Positions 1 to 11,340 of a stretch of DNA of 64,000 nt are shown piece by piece. The translations under genes were made by a program, and so were the position numbers. The DNA lies in contig JAUCBJ010000785.1 of NCBI GenBank assembly GCA_032718475.1, positions 1 through 64,000 on the forward strand, written 5' to 3'. The notes under the pieces were generated by a model. The model was given only the letters and a program-made list of their open reading frames with translations. It did no database searches and had not been told where the DNA came from. The DNA is from Nemertoderma westbladi (lineage: Eukaryota; Xenacoelomorpha; Nemertodermatida; Nemertodermatidae). Every line of letters begins with the position of its first letter. The stretch's first letter is position 1.

Positions 1-177
1 CATCGTATACTGATCTGATTGCTGCAATAATTTCATCAGGAAACCCATATAATGAAAGTATGCTGAACATGCGTGAGCGAGAGACTGAATCAAAGGCCTT
101 GAAGAAGTCAACAAAGATAACAGCCAGATGCCTGTCTTTCTTTTTTGATAATTCTTCAATTATCCTTCTAAGTGCGG
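1..177 (-). mobile_element. LINE family A reverse transcriptase fragment
   Basis: This stretch is nearly identical to positions 34522-34700, which lie inside a recognisable LINE reverse transcriptase read on the minus strand (residues around the FKAFDSV and GIPDEIIAAI segments). The match stops at about 177, where unrelated sequence begins. The element runs off the left edge of the window. I call the family LINE-A; further copies lie at 5364-6682, 32549-34940 and 47590-48060. Confidence 0.8.
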
Positions 178-764
178 TGAACCTTATGCGGTGAACCGCG
201 TTTCCATAAGGGTCCCAGTGAAATTCAAAATACAGCGGGCGATGAATATTATTTAAAATACAAACAGAACGGATTGGTGAACGATTAAAATACAGGTGGA
301 ATGAGGCGGAGGGACTGACATATTTAAAAAATTTAGAAATGGGCGTTGATAGTGACGATCTAAAAAATGATTAAAATTCAAGTAGGTTATGGTTGTGGTG
401 GTGAGAAGTTTAAGTGGTGGTGGGATTGGTTAACTAAAAAATGATTAAAATACAAAATGGCTGAGGCTGACGAACTTAAAAAATAATTAAAAAGATAGGT
501 AGACTGACAAATTTAAAAATTACAAAAATACAATTAATTTCGGGCGGTGAATCTAAAAATACAAAAAATCCAAACATAGCTAATAATGGAGGTAGAGATA
601 ATCAGCCTCATGTGAATGAGGCTGATAAAAATAATTAAAATACACAAATTCACAAGTTTAATTGAATTTGGCATGTTAACTGAAATGCAAATAAAATGTA
701 GTTGATTGGATTAAAATCAAGCAAAAAGTTTGTAGAAAGGTATTTAAAAAAAAAAAAGTTATAT
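178..764. repeat. A-rich degenerate repeats, probable 3' UTR of the CR1-type LINE
   Basis: No gene is seen. The stretch repeats a motif close to AAAAATGATTAAAATACAA near 280, 364 and 437, separated by GT/GA-rich spacers. It abuts the 3' end of the minus-strand LINE ORF at 765, so it is most simply that LINE's 3' UTR. A short A-run at about 749-757 lies at the junction. Confidence 0.45.
601..626. other. 11-bp perfect hairpin
   Basis: ATCAGCCTCAT (601-611) is followed by the loop GTGA and its exact reverse complement (616-626). It lies in the presumed LINE 3' UTR, where stem-loops can serve as recognition sites for the reverse transcriptase. That role is inference only. Confidence 0.6.
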
Positions 765-3700
765 TTATTGATTAGTGAATGGCGATTCGGTTTCATTAGT
801 TATTTTTTCGAGGTAATACTTCTTAACTTTATGTTTAAAAACAATTATTGAACTGGAATTGGTTATGGTGGTGTGGAGATTATTCCACAGCTTGGGGCCG
901 AGGAATCTGAATGAGCTCTGGCCGTAAACCGTGTGTCTATGTGGAACAGATGCCAGTTTGCATGTTGATCGAAGGGAGTAGTTGGTTTCCCGGAAGTCGA
1001 TGAGATCCGCTAGGTACTGGGGTGCTTGGCTGTGTTTGATTTTGTACACCCACGCGAGAATTACGGCCTCTACACGTTGTTCGAGAGGAAGCCAGTTTAT
1101 CTCCACGAAATCCGAAGCATCAATGTGCGTTCTCGGCCCAAGGCACAAGCAGAAGCGAACGCACTTCCGCTGGAGGGCCTCGAGCTGATTCCGCAGTCTT
1201 GCTGAGATCGTGAAGAACCACGTGGAGGCCGTGTAGTCGAGGTGGGGTTGGATGAGAGTGTTACACAGCATTCTGCGGAGGGATCTATCGAGAACAGATC
1301 CGTTTCGGTGTAGGAATTTAAATCGGGAGTTGCCTCGCTTTATAATCTTCGTCGCCATTTCCTCGCCATTTAGACTCTGGTTCAGTTCGGTCCCCAGGTA
1401 GATAACGGATTTGCGATTTGGAATTTTCTTACCATAGCAGTGTACCTCTAGGTCGGGAGCAGTTGCAAGTCTCTGGTTGGTACCAAACAGGATGCATTCG
1501 GTTTTATCAAAGTTAATCGTTAGTTTGTTTTCCGTACACCATTGAAAGACTCTATCCATTGTGTTTGTTAGTGAATGGGATATCTTCACCGAACATTCGT
1601 CACTGTGTGCTAATCCAGTATCGTCAGCAAATACTGGAGCTAATGTGTCATCTTCGATGGTCTGGGGGAAGTCGTTTGTATCACTAATGTAGAGCAATAC
1701 TCCAAGGATCGAACCTTGGGGAACTCTGTCGTTGTTGATCTTCCGGGTGGACTGTACATCTCCTATGGCCACATATTGCTCTCGGTTAGATAAATATGAT
1801 GTGAACCATTCCCAAGTACTTGTAGCAGCTCCCATTGCCCTCAGTTTATTTATAACCTTGCGGTGATCCACACAATCAAAAGCTTTGCGCAGGTCTATTA
1901 GCACCATCCCGGTTAGCTTTCCAGAGTCAATGGACACCTTGATGTAGTTATCTAGTAACATAAGTGCCGATTCTGTTGAAAAACCATGTCTATAACTGGA
2001 CTGCAACTTGTTTAAAAGATTGTTAGAGACCAGGTACAGGTAGCCCATCCATTGGTCGAATACGACTCATTCAAGGATTTTCGATAAAATTGGTAGTAGA
2101 GCAATGGGCCGAAAGTTTCCGCGAGCTATTTGAGATCCCTTTTCCTTGTAGATTGGGTTAAGGCGTGCTATTTTGTAGCCCTGTGGAAATGTTGAAGTTT
2201 GTATCGATAGCTTCACAATATGTGTAACAGGTTTTACTAAAAATTCAATTCCATCTTTAATTACTCTAGCTGGCTCTACTCTAGCTCTACTCTTGCTGTC
2301 TATTTTATGGAATATTTTATCCACCATGCTTAATGTCACTGGTTTCAGTTCGAACGAGTCCTTCTCTACCCCTTGTCTGGAGTAGTATTCCTTGGTTACA
2401 TCATTATTATATCGCCCACTAGCTGGTGTTACTTGGGAGACCAGATCCTTGGCTATATTTGAATAGTAGTTGTTGAATTCTTCACATATAGTTTGTGTGT
2501 CTCGGCAAATTTTTCCATCAATGAGTAGACCACTGATCGGGTTGCGCCCGCTTCCCTGTTTCTTTGTTGGCGGACCAATGGCTTTTAACGCCTTCCATAG
2601 TTTTTTGCTGTCACCAGTAGCTGCCTGTTGGGATGATTTTATATGTGAAACCTTTTTAACTTTCATAACGTTGGTAGCAATATTGCGAAGTCTTTTATAT
2701 TCTTCTTTAGCCGTTTCGGTTCTATGTTTATGTAGCTTGATCGATGCCTTGTTGCATAGGGTAATGGCGTCGATAACTTCTTTGTCCACCCAAGGTTGGG
2801 AATGGCTGCGGACCCGGAGTTCCTTAAATGGCGCTAATTTGTCAGTGATGTCAAGCAAGCAATTTGTCATTTGAAAGCCTGCTTCATCCACATCGTTTGC
2901 CGTTGGAATCTGGTTTAGCAAGCTGGAATATTTCAGTTCGTCAAGTAGGAGTTCATTCGTGTATTTGCTGAAAACCCGGCATTTCATAGTCTTTGGTAAT
3001 CCTGGCATTCTTTTCTGCCTTTTCCCCCTGCCTTTTCCGAGTCGCGAAGACCATGTTATGGTCACTAACTCTCTCTTTGATTACTCCGTGGTTGCTAATC
3101 ATGCCTTCATTTGTAACAAATACATGGTCTATAATAGTGGCTGTTTTCGAAGTGACTCGGGTAGCTTCCATTATAACCTGTTTAGAACCCATGTTTGTTT
3201 GTGAAGTGTAGCAGCTTCTTCATTTCATTATTGATCCCAGGTATAGAGGGTATTTTTTGAGTGACCTTGGATTTATATCCACAACTGGTGTCATGTCGAT
3301 ATTTGTGTCTCCCATTATGATAATTTCATTATAAGCTGAAATGTCAATACATCCTTCTATGTTCTCAAACAGAGATAGGTCAGCATCATGTCTATATACT
3401 ACTCCAGTTAGCAGCGGTTTTGTATCTGGTAGTAAAAGTTCTCCGAATAAAATTTCAGACTGTGTTGCTTTTGAAGATTCCAGCTCATTAAAAAGTAGCC
3501 TTTTGTGGACATACAAGACGATTCCACCACCACTACGTCCAGTTCTATCTCGCCTAACCGCATTATAGTTTGATATATTAATGTTAACATTACTAATGGT
3601 GTCATCGAGCCAAGATTCCGTTATTGCTAGTAAATCGATTACGCATGAATTCATTATAATTCGCAACTCGTCAATTTTGTTCTTTAAGTGACAGATATTA

Positions 3701-3890
3701 ACATGCACAAAATGTATTCCCTTTGAATTGAAACTCGTGAGCCAGTCATAGGGATTATTGGTTGGTATATCTAAACTTTTGAATTCTTTGTTACTAGTTG
3801 TACTACTTACAGTGTGATGTGATGTTGAGACTAGTCTATCAACTTCGGTTGTTGGTTTTTTGTGAGGTACCTGTCGCACGACGAACCCCT
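765..3890 (-). pseudogene. CR1/Jockey-type LINE ORF2 (endonuclease-reverse transcriptase), frameshifted
   Basis: Three minus-strand pieces lie in protein order. At 3220-3879 is an apurinic-type endonuclease with HVNICHLKNKIDEL, an ITESWL catalytic segment, GRSGGGIVLYV and MGDTNIDM. At 2067-3065 is the linker and the start of the reverse transcriptase, ending NFRPIALLPILSKILE. At 765-2048 is the rest of the reverse transcriptase with FDCVDH, PQGSILG and a FADD box, then the thumb and a C-terminal tail typical of CR1/Jockey elements. The frame is lost near 2050-2066 and between about 3065 and 3220, so the copy cannot make a full protein. The N-terminal ORF1 is absent and homology ends at about 3890, consistent with 5' truncation. 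This family is distinct from LINE-A and LINE-B. Confidence 0.85.
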
Positions 3891-4314
3891 ACCTGCCGTT
3901 AGAGACCAGTTCGATGCATTTATACCGAAGAACCCGAAGAGAAGATGAGGAAAGGTCAAAGGTCTTCAGTATATACAAGCTGTTCTATAAATGTAGAGAG
4001 TGCATGAACAAACAAGATGTCTCCATTCCCGATCGTATAAACAAACAAAATCCCGAGCCGATATTAACGTGGTGAAAGGCACACCAATTCCTCAGGAATA
4101 ACGAAGGAGGATATCCGATGAGTAATCCGATGATAAGCATCGATTTTAGGGGGAAAAGACCCCAGAGGCCTATTACACCGACCATTACGACTCTAGATCC
4201 GTACACTGAGGTTGGACCTCGTACAACTCCTGCTCTAATGGAGATGACTGCGGCCATTTCGCTTTATCGGGCATACAAAGATCTGGAGGCACGGCGCAAA
4301 GCAACACAGGACTA

Positions 4315-4342
4315 GAGTACCAAACCCGCTGGTTTGGAACTC
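4315..4342. repeat. 28-bp imperfect palindrome
   Basis: The core CCAAACCCGCTGGTTTGG is flanked by GAGTA and AACTC. A near-identical palindrome lies at 7226-7255, in the same decayed homolog region and in opposite orientation. Confidence 0.5.
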
Positions 4343-5351
4343 TCGAGTCCTTGGTCAACATTCACTTTGCCACATCCGGAGACGAAGCTCACGTCTGAGC
4401 ATCAGGATGAGATAGATGCATTATGACAGGAAGAATGAGCAGCGAAGGCGAAACAACTTTTTGTAGAATGTAAGGCCAAGTACAATGAGACTGCGGATAG
4501 ACACCAGGAAGAAACAAGGAGAGTTACTGGATTCGTTCCACAAGCTATATCTCAACCTAGACCAGTGTATTATTCTGGCAGTAACAAAGTTGCAGTATTG
4601 GTAGATCATCCAGAGGCGCGAGAAGCTATTCGGTTCGTACCAATGGTAACGTTAGCAGATCACAGAAACGTTGACTGCTTGAGAGAAGTCTTGTGTGCGA
4701 AGTTCCTACACGATGTTCCTATGCAGATCAGAGACTATGACACTTTGGATAAGATTGGAGCCCCAGGGAGAGAGAGTAAGTTGTTTGGTTGGTTGGACAA
4801 ATACATAAAGGTGTGGATCGCGGTGGCCACATTCCCCGATGATGAGGAGGTGGACCAAGCATGGTTGAGAAGGAAGGGTTCATATACCTATTATGATGAC
4901 CCCAAGACCATAGAACGCATGTGGACACCATCTGAGGAAATACAACGCTAATGGAGGAAGATGGCGGAGTCATTGGAGGATTGGCAACTGATGTTTTACA
5001 ATAACGGGGGAGGGTCTTACCACGAGTGTCTGACAAGTAAATGTATCCAGATCCAAGCCGCCGATGGCATAACCCACGTGTTCATGCATGTGAGAGCGGA
5101 CCGGGACACAGACTGGAGCTGATTATAACGACTCAATATAGATGCGAGAAGGATCCCCGGGAACAGATTCTAGAGGTATGCAGATGAGGAGGTATGCATG
5201 GAGCAGAGATAATAGACGCGAGGATGTTGCCCAAGAAGGTTAGGTAGGCAATCCTGAACCAAGACTATGTAAAGGTGGGATCAGGTGTCCAAAGCGATTT
5301 GGAGAGTGATTTCAATGCTATGGAGGACCCGGAGGACCGATTGCCGAGACC

Positions 5352-5363
5352 GTTCATCGATAC
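5352..5363. repeat. Target-site duplication, left copy
   Basis: GTTCATCGATAC occurs here and at 6683-6694, on either side of the LINE-A copy. The flanking protein homology (PFIDT, then KLLLLWSQD) continues straight across the duplicated site. Confidence 0.8.
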
Positions 5364-6682
5364 TACTAGGATCGGCATGCTGCATTGCAGCTGCATTTTT
5401 AAGAATGCTGTGCCGGCTTGTCAACAAAATTGCTCCGCCACAACTCCCTATCACCCATGACATTTGCTAGATCATCCGCATCTTTAAGGCCAGTGTCCTT
5501 TAAGATGCGTCTCAAGAAAGTCATGGGCTGTCCACCATGCTTATTCACTCCATGAGGCTGCCAAAGTACAAGATTATGCACTGGCTGATCCTCACGGCGA
5601 AAGCAATGTCCTGCAAAGCGGAGGCGATTTTGTTCTAGTGTCAAGCTTGGGGGAACCAATGAGACACCTCCAATGTTATATAGTGTCTGGTTGGAGATGT
5701 GTGCATTGTACTTGACACAATGAACCCGGTGTAGCATTCTTGTGAATGTGCCATCCAGAGATTTGGTGTCCTCAGCAGTTAGAGCCCAGCATGGACTCCT
5801 GTAGAGGAGTACTGGAACTACTGCTGCTCTAAATAATCGGACCTTAAGTTTCCGATTAATTCTCGGTGAATTCCAAATCCTGGAAAGCCTATTCAAGGCT
5901 GCCCATGCCTTTCCCTTACGTATTCGAAGGTCCTCACCTGACTTCCGGATCTATGATCCCAGGTAACAGAAGTCGTCCACATGCTCAAGCATACCATCCT
6001 TCAAGCTTATGCTCATCCGATCAGAGACTTGCTGAGGACTTTCAAAGTTAACTGTAAATTATTTTTATGGCTGTCGAATTCAGTGATTATATTAATATAT
6101 TTTATAGAATTGAAAATTATAGGGAATAGTTAAAAGTGTATCATGGTTATTCTAATCAATTTGTATTATCCTCTATATAACCAACCATTTCTAGTATTGA
6201 TTCTTTCAGTATGTCTAATGTTGTTATGTCTAGAGAGTGTAATGTAATGTAATGCAAGTTAAGTACAGTAGGCAGATGATACGGAAGCCCATAGTATCAA
6301 ACAGTAGTGGAATAATCAACTACAGTATTATATTTTCCATCATAAAGGTCTCAATATATTACACAAAAATCACAACCAGTAGATTTTTGCGATATTTATG
6401 CATTATTTTGATAACTCTTCAAATATCCTTCTAAGTGCCAAAATGGGCTCCATGGTCCCACGACCTTTACGGAACCCATTCTGATTTCCACGGAGCAGTC
6501 TCTCAATGGGATCCCTGATGCGATTTAATAGAATCCTATTGTATAGCTTTGCAGCAATCGAGATCAATGAGATTCCCCGAAAAGTACCATAGAGTGTTAG
6601 GTTGCCCTTCTTGGGAACTGGCACCAACATATTTGTTTTCATTTCTTGTGGGACTCTTGTTGTTCGGTACATGTCTACTATG
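5364..6682 (-). mobile_element. LINE-A copy, internally deleted, with 12-bp target duplication
   Basis: The minus strand carries two parts of a LINE reverse transcriptase. The N-terminal part (about 6403-6682) has VPVPKKGNLTLYG, RGISLISIAAKLYNRIL and QNGFRKGRG. The C-terminal part (5399-6055) has [45 protein letters not shown] and the terminal segment ending KPAQHS. The polymerase core between them is replaced by about 340 bp of AT-rich DNA (6060-6400). The 3' end (minus sense) finishes at about 5364 after a CTACTA-type tail. The whole insert is bounded by the 12-bp duplication GTTCATCGATAC. It lands inside the homolog of the giant-element ORF. Confidence 0.85.
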
Positions 6683-6694
6683 TTCATCGATACG

Positions 6695-7180
6695 AAACTA
6701 TTGTTGCTATGGTCACAGGATGTTGGGATATACAGAGAGTACCCTAATTCCAACAAGACTGGTATGTGTTTTATAGCGCATTTGTTATATAATTGGGACT
6801 TTAAGTTGAAGACGCAGAAGAAGTATGAGGAGGCGTATATTGAATATAATACTCCGCCGGGAGCCAAGTTTAAATCACATTTCAAGCGGCAAGCCTTGGT
6901 ATATTGGAACATTTGTGCACCACCTCATGTTTCATTGCAGTATTATCTAGTGTTGGAGTTAACCACGGTAACTTGCTTGATACAGCAGATATAGTCGCGA
7001 GAGTTTTGAAGCGGCATCCGTTGGTGTTTGGAGTAGATCAATACATCAGATCGAAGGGAGAAATTCAGTCCAATGTGATGAAGCGTTTCTTAACCCCGTT
7101 CTTCAACCAATCTTTGAATAACACATCGATGGTCAGAAAGGGATTACCGTTCTTCGAGGGAGTGTACTGACAGAATCAGA
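6695..7180 (+). pseudogene. Decayed homolog of the giant-element second ORF, 3' part
   Basis: This continues the remnant interrupted at 5363. Plus-strand anchors, given as here versus the ORF at 24806-29059: KLLLLWSQDVGIYR / QLIAPWAEGRGFFR; IAHLLYNWDFKLK / IGHLAFQEYGWNFKVG; RVLKRHPLVFGVDQYI / RTIRAHPLILGTKLAK; MKRFLTPFFNQSLNN / FRRFLTPFRNVDSQF. It therefore covers residues of about 860-1010 of that protein, in two frames. The zinc-knuckle C-terminal third is not found here. The function is unknown. Confidence 0.7.
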
Positions 7181-7880
7181 CCTTCCATGGAGTATCCGAC
7201 GCCAGAAGCGTTAGAGAAGTTTTTCGGGAACCAAACCCGCGGGTTTGGTACTCCCGGCCACTTGGACGTAGACAGAGTGGTTAGGGAGAAGAAGGGACAT
7301 GGTTGGCTGGAGACGTTAGTGGAGGTGTTCAGAATGGATTTTCCAGTGGAGAAGACATATCCTAAAAGGACAAGAGAGTGGAGATATTGGAGATCGAGAG
7401 TAAGGGTGAGGATGCTTACTTCATTCCAGAACAATAACCCCTGACCAGAGAAGGGAGTGCAAGACCGATTGGAGATCGATCAGGAGACCGATCAGGCCCC
7501 TGTATTTCAACAGGGGGGTGTTTGGCCGGGAGGGTTGAAAGTGGAACAGGTTCCTGTGCATGCGGGTGCAAGAGATGATATGGGGGGCCTGCAGGGTGAT
7601 GCTTGGCCTGTGGAAAGGAAACAGGAACCCGTTACAGAGCGGGGTAGTCGGGATAGAGTGGATGGAGGTTGTGCTCCGCAGGGTGAGACTGGGTTGAACG
7701 ATAGGCGATGGGACTGAGACAGAGGCCCTGGTCATGGGAATCGGAGGGTTGATGAAGGAGTGAGGAGTAGACGTGTTTCTGAGGGAGGCACAGGGTCTAG
7801 GGGTGAATGTGGGGTGAGAGGAGGCCACCCTGTAGGAACACATAGGGCTTTGGATAATTGGATAGATGATTTAGTAGAAG
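7181..7880 (+). other. GC-richer remnant sequence without a supported gene
   Basis: Short open frames in all directions look like chance. The stretch is more GC-rich than its neighbours and joins the ORF homolog (to 7180) to a gag fragment (from 7880), so it is probably further decayed retroelement sequence. A 30-bp near-palindrome with the core CCAAACCCGCGGGTTTGG lies at 7226-7255. Confidence 0.4.
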
Positions 7881-8149
7881 GGTAGCTGGGTGGGGAGGCG
7901 AAACGTGCGGTGTCGGGTTTCGGTTGTAATGGCCGAGCCTTTGCGGTTGTTTGGAAAACCTTGAAAGAGATGTTTGCTCATCCAGCAATTATTTCACGCG
8001 TTTTCATTGGTACTGTTACGGATGGAAGACAGGTAGCAGAGTCGGATAGGCTGGGTCTGAGACAACTGTTATCAAACATTTCTCTGTGTGTGTATACTTT
8101 GGATCAGATGAACAATGTGGCTGACTTACACTCAGCTGAGAAGTTTTAG
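7880..8149 (+). pseudogene. BEL/Pao gag fragment (DUF1759-like)
   Basis: The frame ending at 8147-8149 reads GEAKRAVSGFGCNGRAF, then VVWKTLKEMFAHPAII and a leucine-rich segment (LRQLLSNISLCVYTLDQMNN). This matches the middle of the DUF1759 gag domain of BEL/Pao elements: L-x-G-x-A, V-x-G, then a W-x-x-L-x-x-x-F-x-x-P-x-x-I pattern. Only about 85 residues remain and no protease or polymerase follows. It is probably part of the same old element as the ORF homolog at 3905-7180. Confidence 0.6.
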
Positions 8150-8564
8150 CGCGCACAATATCGCCTTCTATTATGCAGCTAGACAACATGACAACTTCAA
8201 GTAGGAATTCTAACTATTTCTTCATATAAATTATTTGCTCTTTGGCTTTGCTAGTTCACCAAAACCAATATCGGTAAATGTAACCGCTGGTATCCAATGC
8301 ACCTTTTAGTAGGAGAGTTTGTGTTGGTCTATCAGTCCGTTACTTTATTTCATAAAACACACCAATTATATATTCATATAAACTGCCCCATTTACTAACA
8401 TTGCGCTACTTTGCTTCCACTAAGCAGCAGTAAGTATTTAATGTTTATAGGTTCCGTTTTATATTGTTTAAGTATGGCGTGTTTGCTGTTTGTGTCGTTA
8501 TATTCATTCAGAATATTGTATTTTAGTTCGTATTCAATTTCAATTTCGTATTCGGTTACCTAAA

Positions 8565-10424
8565 ATGTACAAGGAATCTCTTCTACTTTTAACTCTGACA
8601 GCTCTTTTAGCTGTGGAGTGTTTGGGAGAGAGCCATGGGAACTTAACCGAATTGGTTGAAAGAGACAATGTAAGTTTGTTATTTAATGTAGAATCAGTGT
8701 TTGTAGGGCCACTAACTACACTTACAACTAACTTTTGCTCTTTTGCCAAAACCTGCTTATTGCGTTCTACTGTAAGTTCGATTGGTGCAAATCAAGATTC
8801 CGTTTGGCTGTTTGCACATTTGACTTCTGTAACCTCTCTGTGTTTCAAATCCTTTCTGACATCCGTATCCCATCTGTCAAGTTACACTGTTCAAACTACA
8901 TAGTTCATCAAATTACACGATAATAATATTAATATAAAAGTCACTTTTTTGAAATAATTTAGTTTCCTCCGCCGAAGCCATTCCACTTATTCCACCAAAG
9001 ATAAATATGTTGTGAATGTAGACCTTGCGGTTTTTTATCATCATATCTCTATGCTACGGAACAACCTGCCAACTAGAGAATAGACATTGCTATTGCATTA
9101 AGATAAACCCTAAGTAAATTTAATATTTAATTAGGATTATATATCCTTGTAACAGTTTTGTTCTCATATTATCTATTGCGTATTGTTGATTGATGAGAAT
9201 AGTAAAATACTATAGCACTGACCTATTTCTCTATAATTAACTTTTTTAATTTTTTGTAATTCATCGGTATCTTTGAGTCAGGTTTATTGTAAACCCCGAG
9301 ATTTTGTGACTTTTCCTAAAATTTAATGGGCTATCCAATAAAACAAACGCCATTTACATGGCTATGTTAGTTTCCGTGCTTTGGTCCCTTTATGAATATG
9401 AATATATAAATAATCTAAAGTTACGCAATGATTATTGTTTTAGGATAAAGGCCAAGAAGATTTAGATCTGGCTACCAACCAAACCGGCCAAAACATGTTA
9501 AACAAAAGGTACGGCCATCTGATAGAACCGGTACAGGGGTTGACGATTCAACGAAGAGTAACAGGTAGATTAACATATAACAAAGTATAACATGCATCCC
9601 TCCTATGGGATATTATTTATAAAACTATATGTCCCCATCGCAGTCACACAAATTCGTAAGACAGTACAGTAGTTACCCGGTTCTTAATTATATTTTAGAT
9701 ATTCTCTGTTTGTATAATTTTTTTTTAAGAATTAGATACAGAGTGGAAAGAACAGATAACAGAACTGGTTACAGAGTTGAAAGAACAGAATAGAGAGTTG
9801 AAAGACCAGTTTACAGGGTTAAAACTATTTAATTATAAGCTAATAGCGCCTATCCTAAAGCAAAATGATGGAGTAAAGATTCAACAAAGAGTTGATGGAT
9901 CTGTTGACTTCTATCGAAACTGGGATGAATATGTTGAAGGATTTGGCGACCCGAATACCAATTTTTGGTTGGGGTTGGAGATGATCCACAAGCTGAGTGA
10001 AGGCGGAGTGAAGTTGAGAGTCGATTTGTGGTTCACTGGAGAGGGACATAAAGGTGGAGATGGTTTTCATAGATGGGAGAGGGTGAATTACAACAACGAA
10101 CACAAATACGCGGAATACGACAACTTCTCTGTCGGATCAGCTGCAACTAATTACACCCTACATGTATCCGGTTACCATGGTACTGCTGCTGACGCATTGA
10201 AGCATATGAACGCTTTCCCTTTCACCACCAAGGACCGCGATAATGACCACGATAACTCCCTCAACTGCGCCGTAGAACGTACTGGGGCGTGGTGGTACAA
10301 GATCTGCAACGCGTACAGTAGCCTGAACGGAGAATATGGTGGGAAGGATCAGAAAGGACCTTATTGGTATAATTTTACAGAAAGGAATCCGGCTTCACGA
10401 GTTGAAATGATGATTTGGATTTAG
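8565..10424 (+). CDS. Secreted fibrinogen-related protein, three exons
   Basis: Proposed exons are 8565-8669, 9444-9564 and 9730-10424, with introns beginning GTAAGT and GTAGAT and ending TTTAG and TTAAG; the phases agree and give 306 residues. The start ATG opens a hydrophobic signal peptide (LLLLTLTALLAV). A short coiled-coil-like segment follows (TEWKEQITELVTELKEQNRE). The C-terminal domain is a fibrinogen-related domain: QQRVDGSVDFYRNWDEYVEGFG, FWLG, FSVGSAATNYTLHVSGY, TKDRDNDHD, NCAVERTGAWWY and LNGEYGG. The usual N-terminal part of that domain, with the first cysteine pair, is missing or reduced. Exon 2 ends with a similar opening motif (GLTIQRRVTG). Such proteins act as secreted lectin-like recognition or matrix proteins in invertebrates; the ligand cannot be read here. 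Confidence 0.8.
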
Positions 10425-11281
10425 TAAAACTGTAAGTTTTTTATATAAACTTACTAAATAATTACAATAGAGTAGCGTTGGAAACTAACTTTTACATTTA
10501 ATTATAAAATTAATTTTCATTCTACTGAGTAAAACCAGTTACCGCGGGTAGGAAACGCAACGTGTAAAAAATTTAATATGAAACATTTAATTTTATTTTA
10601 CTAAATTCCTAATGACCTCCATCACCATCTCTATTAAATATTCTACTATATGGTTGCTTTAAAGTATTTTGTATAACATTTCTATATGGTAAATAAGTAA
10701 AAAATAAGATATATTTTATTTGGGTGAAAAGTTCCTGATTAATAATACTGTAGTTCCTTAATAAATATGTTAACGTTTTTTTTACTATAAAATTATTTAC
10801 TTAAAAATTTTTTATTATTTATTTTGCAGTTTGAATTCCCAATGAGTTGTAGAAGAGATGCTGCACCTTGGTCTACAGTTCTAAATGACTCATTAAACAC
10901 AACTGCTATATGTTACCAGTTTATATGTTATATGGTTATTGGTTTATTGGTTTATGTTTACAATAATTAATTGCACGACAAACAACCTTGACTTCTTGAG
11001 TTTCTTGAATTCTTGAGATTCCGACAGCAGGTTCCCTGTCCGAACCCAGAGGTGTAGTGAGAAGGGAAGTAGATATTCAACTAAAACCACTTGGCACAGA
11101 AACTTAACAAGGTGGAAAGTTATCGTGTTCGACCCGACAATGCGGTTCTGGCGGTTCACCTTGCGAGGCGATGATGGAAAATGGATACGCGACCGCTCAT
11201 GGAAACATGAGAACAAATATCGGAAAACTAAAGAAGGAAGGAAACCACAAACCTATACAATCCACAACTCCCAATGTCCGG
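10425..11281. other. AT-rich intergenic region
   Basis: This follows the stop codon of the fibrinogen-related gene and presumably contains its 3' UTR. No convincing coding region is seen; a 90-codon minus-strand open frame at 10944-11216 resembles nothing known to me. The last few hundred bases may belong to the LINE that starts clearly at about 11341. Confidence 0.4.
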
Positions 11282-11340
11282 TAGTACTGGTATCCAAGTC
11301 CTAGTACTGGTATCCAAGTCCTAGTACTGGTATCCAAGTT
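11282..11340. repeat. 20-bp tandem repeat, about three copies
   Basis: CTAGTACTGGTATCCAAGTC is repeated back to back about three times just upstream of the LINE endonuclease fragment. Confidence 0.85.

Larger units (their letters stand above)
3905..5363 (+). pseudogene. Decayed homolog of the giant-element second ORF, 5' part
   Basis: Read on the plus strand with several stops and frame changes, this region aligns by eye with residues of about 220-860 of the 1,417-codon ORF at 24806-29059. Anchors, given as here versus there: FYKCREC / WYYCDEC; EAIRFVPMVTLAD / SLKFLPLINPLD; IQIQAADGITHVF / IHIRGLAGSTHVF; GSGVQSDLESDFNAMED / GSAVYGDLQNDFRNMEN; PFIDT / PFVDT. Identity is low, perhaps 25-30 %, but order and spacing hold over more than 600 residues. 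The N-terminal part is missing where the CR1-type LINE abuts. A stop at 4313-4315 and further in-frame stops show decay. The function is unknown. It continues at 6695 after a LINE insertion. Confidence 0.7.

Noticed and set aside
7457-7843. Overlapping 86- and 140-codon ORFs
   Set aside because: GC-rich stretch with low-complexity Gly/Arg or Pro/Ser translations and no homology that I can see.
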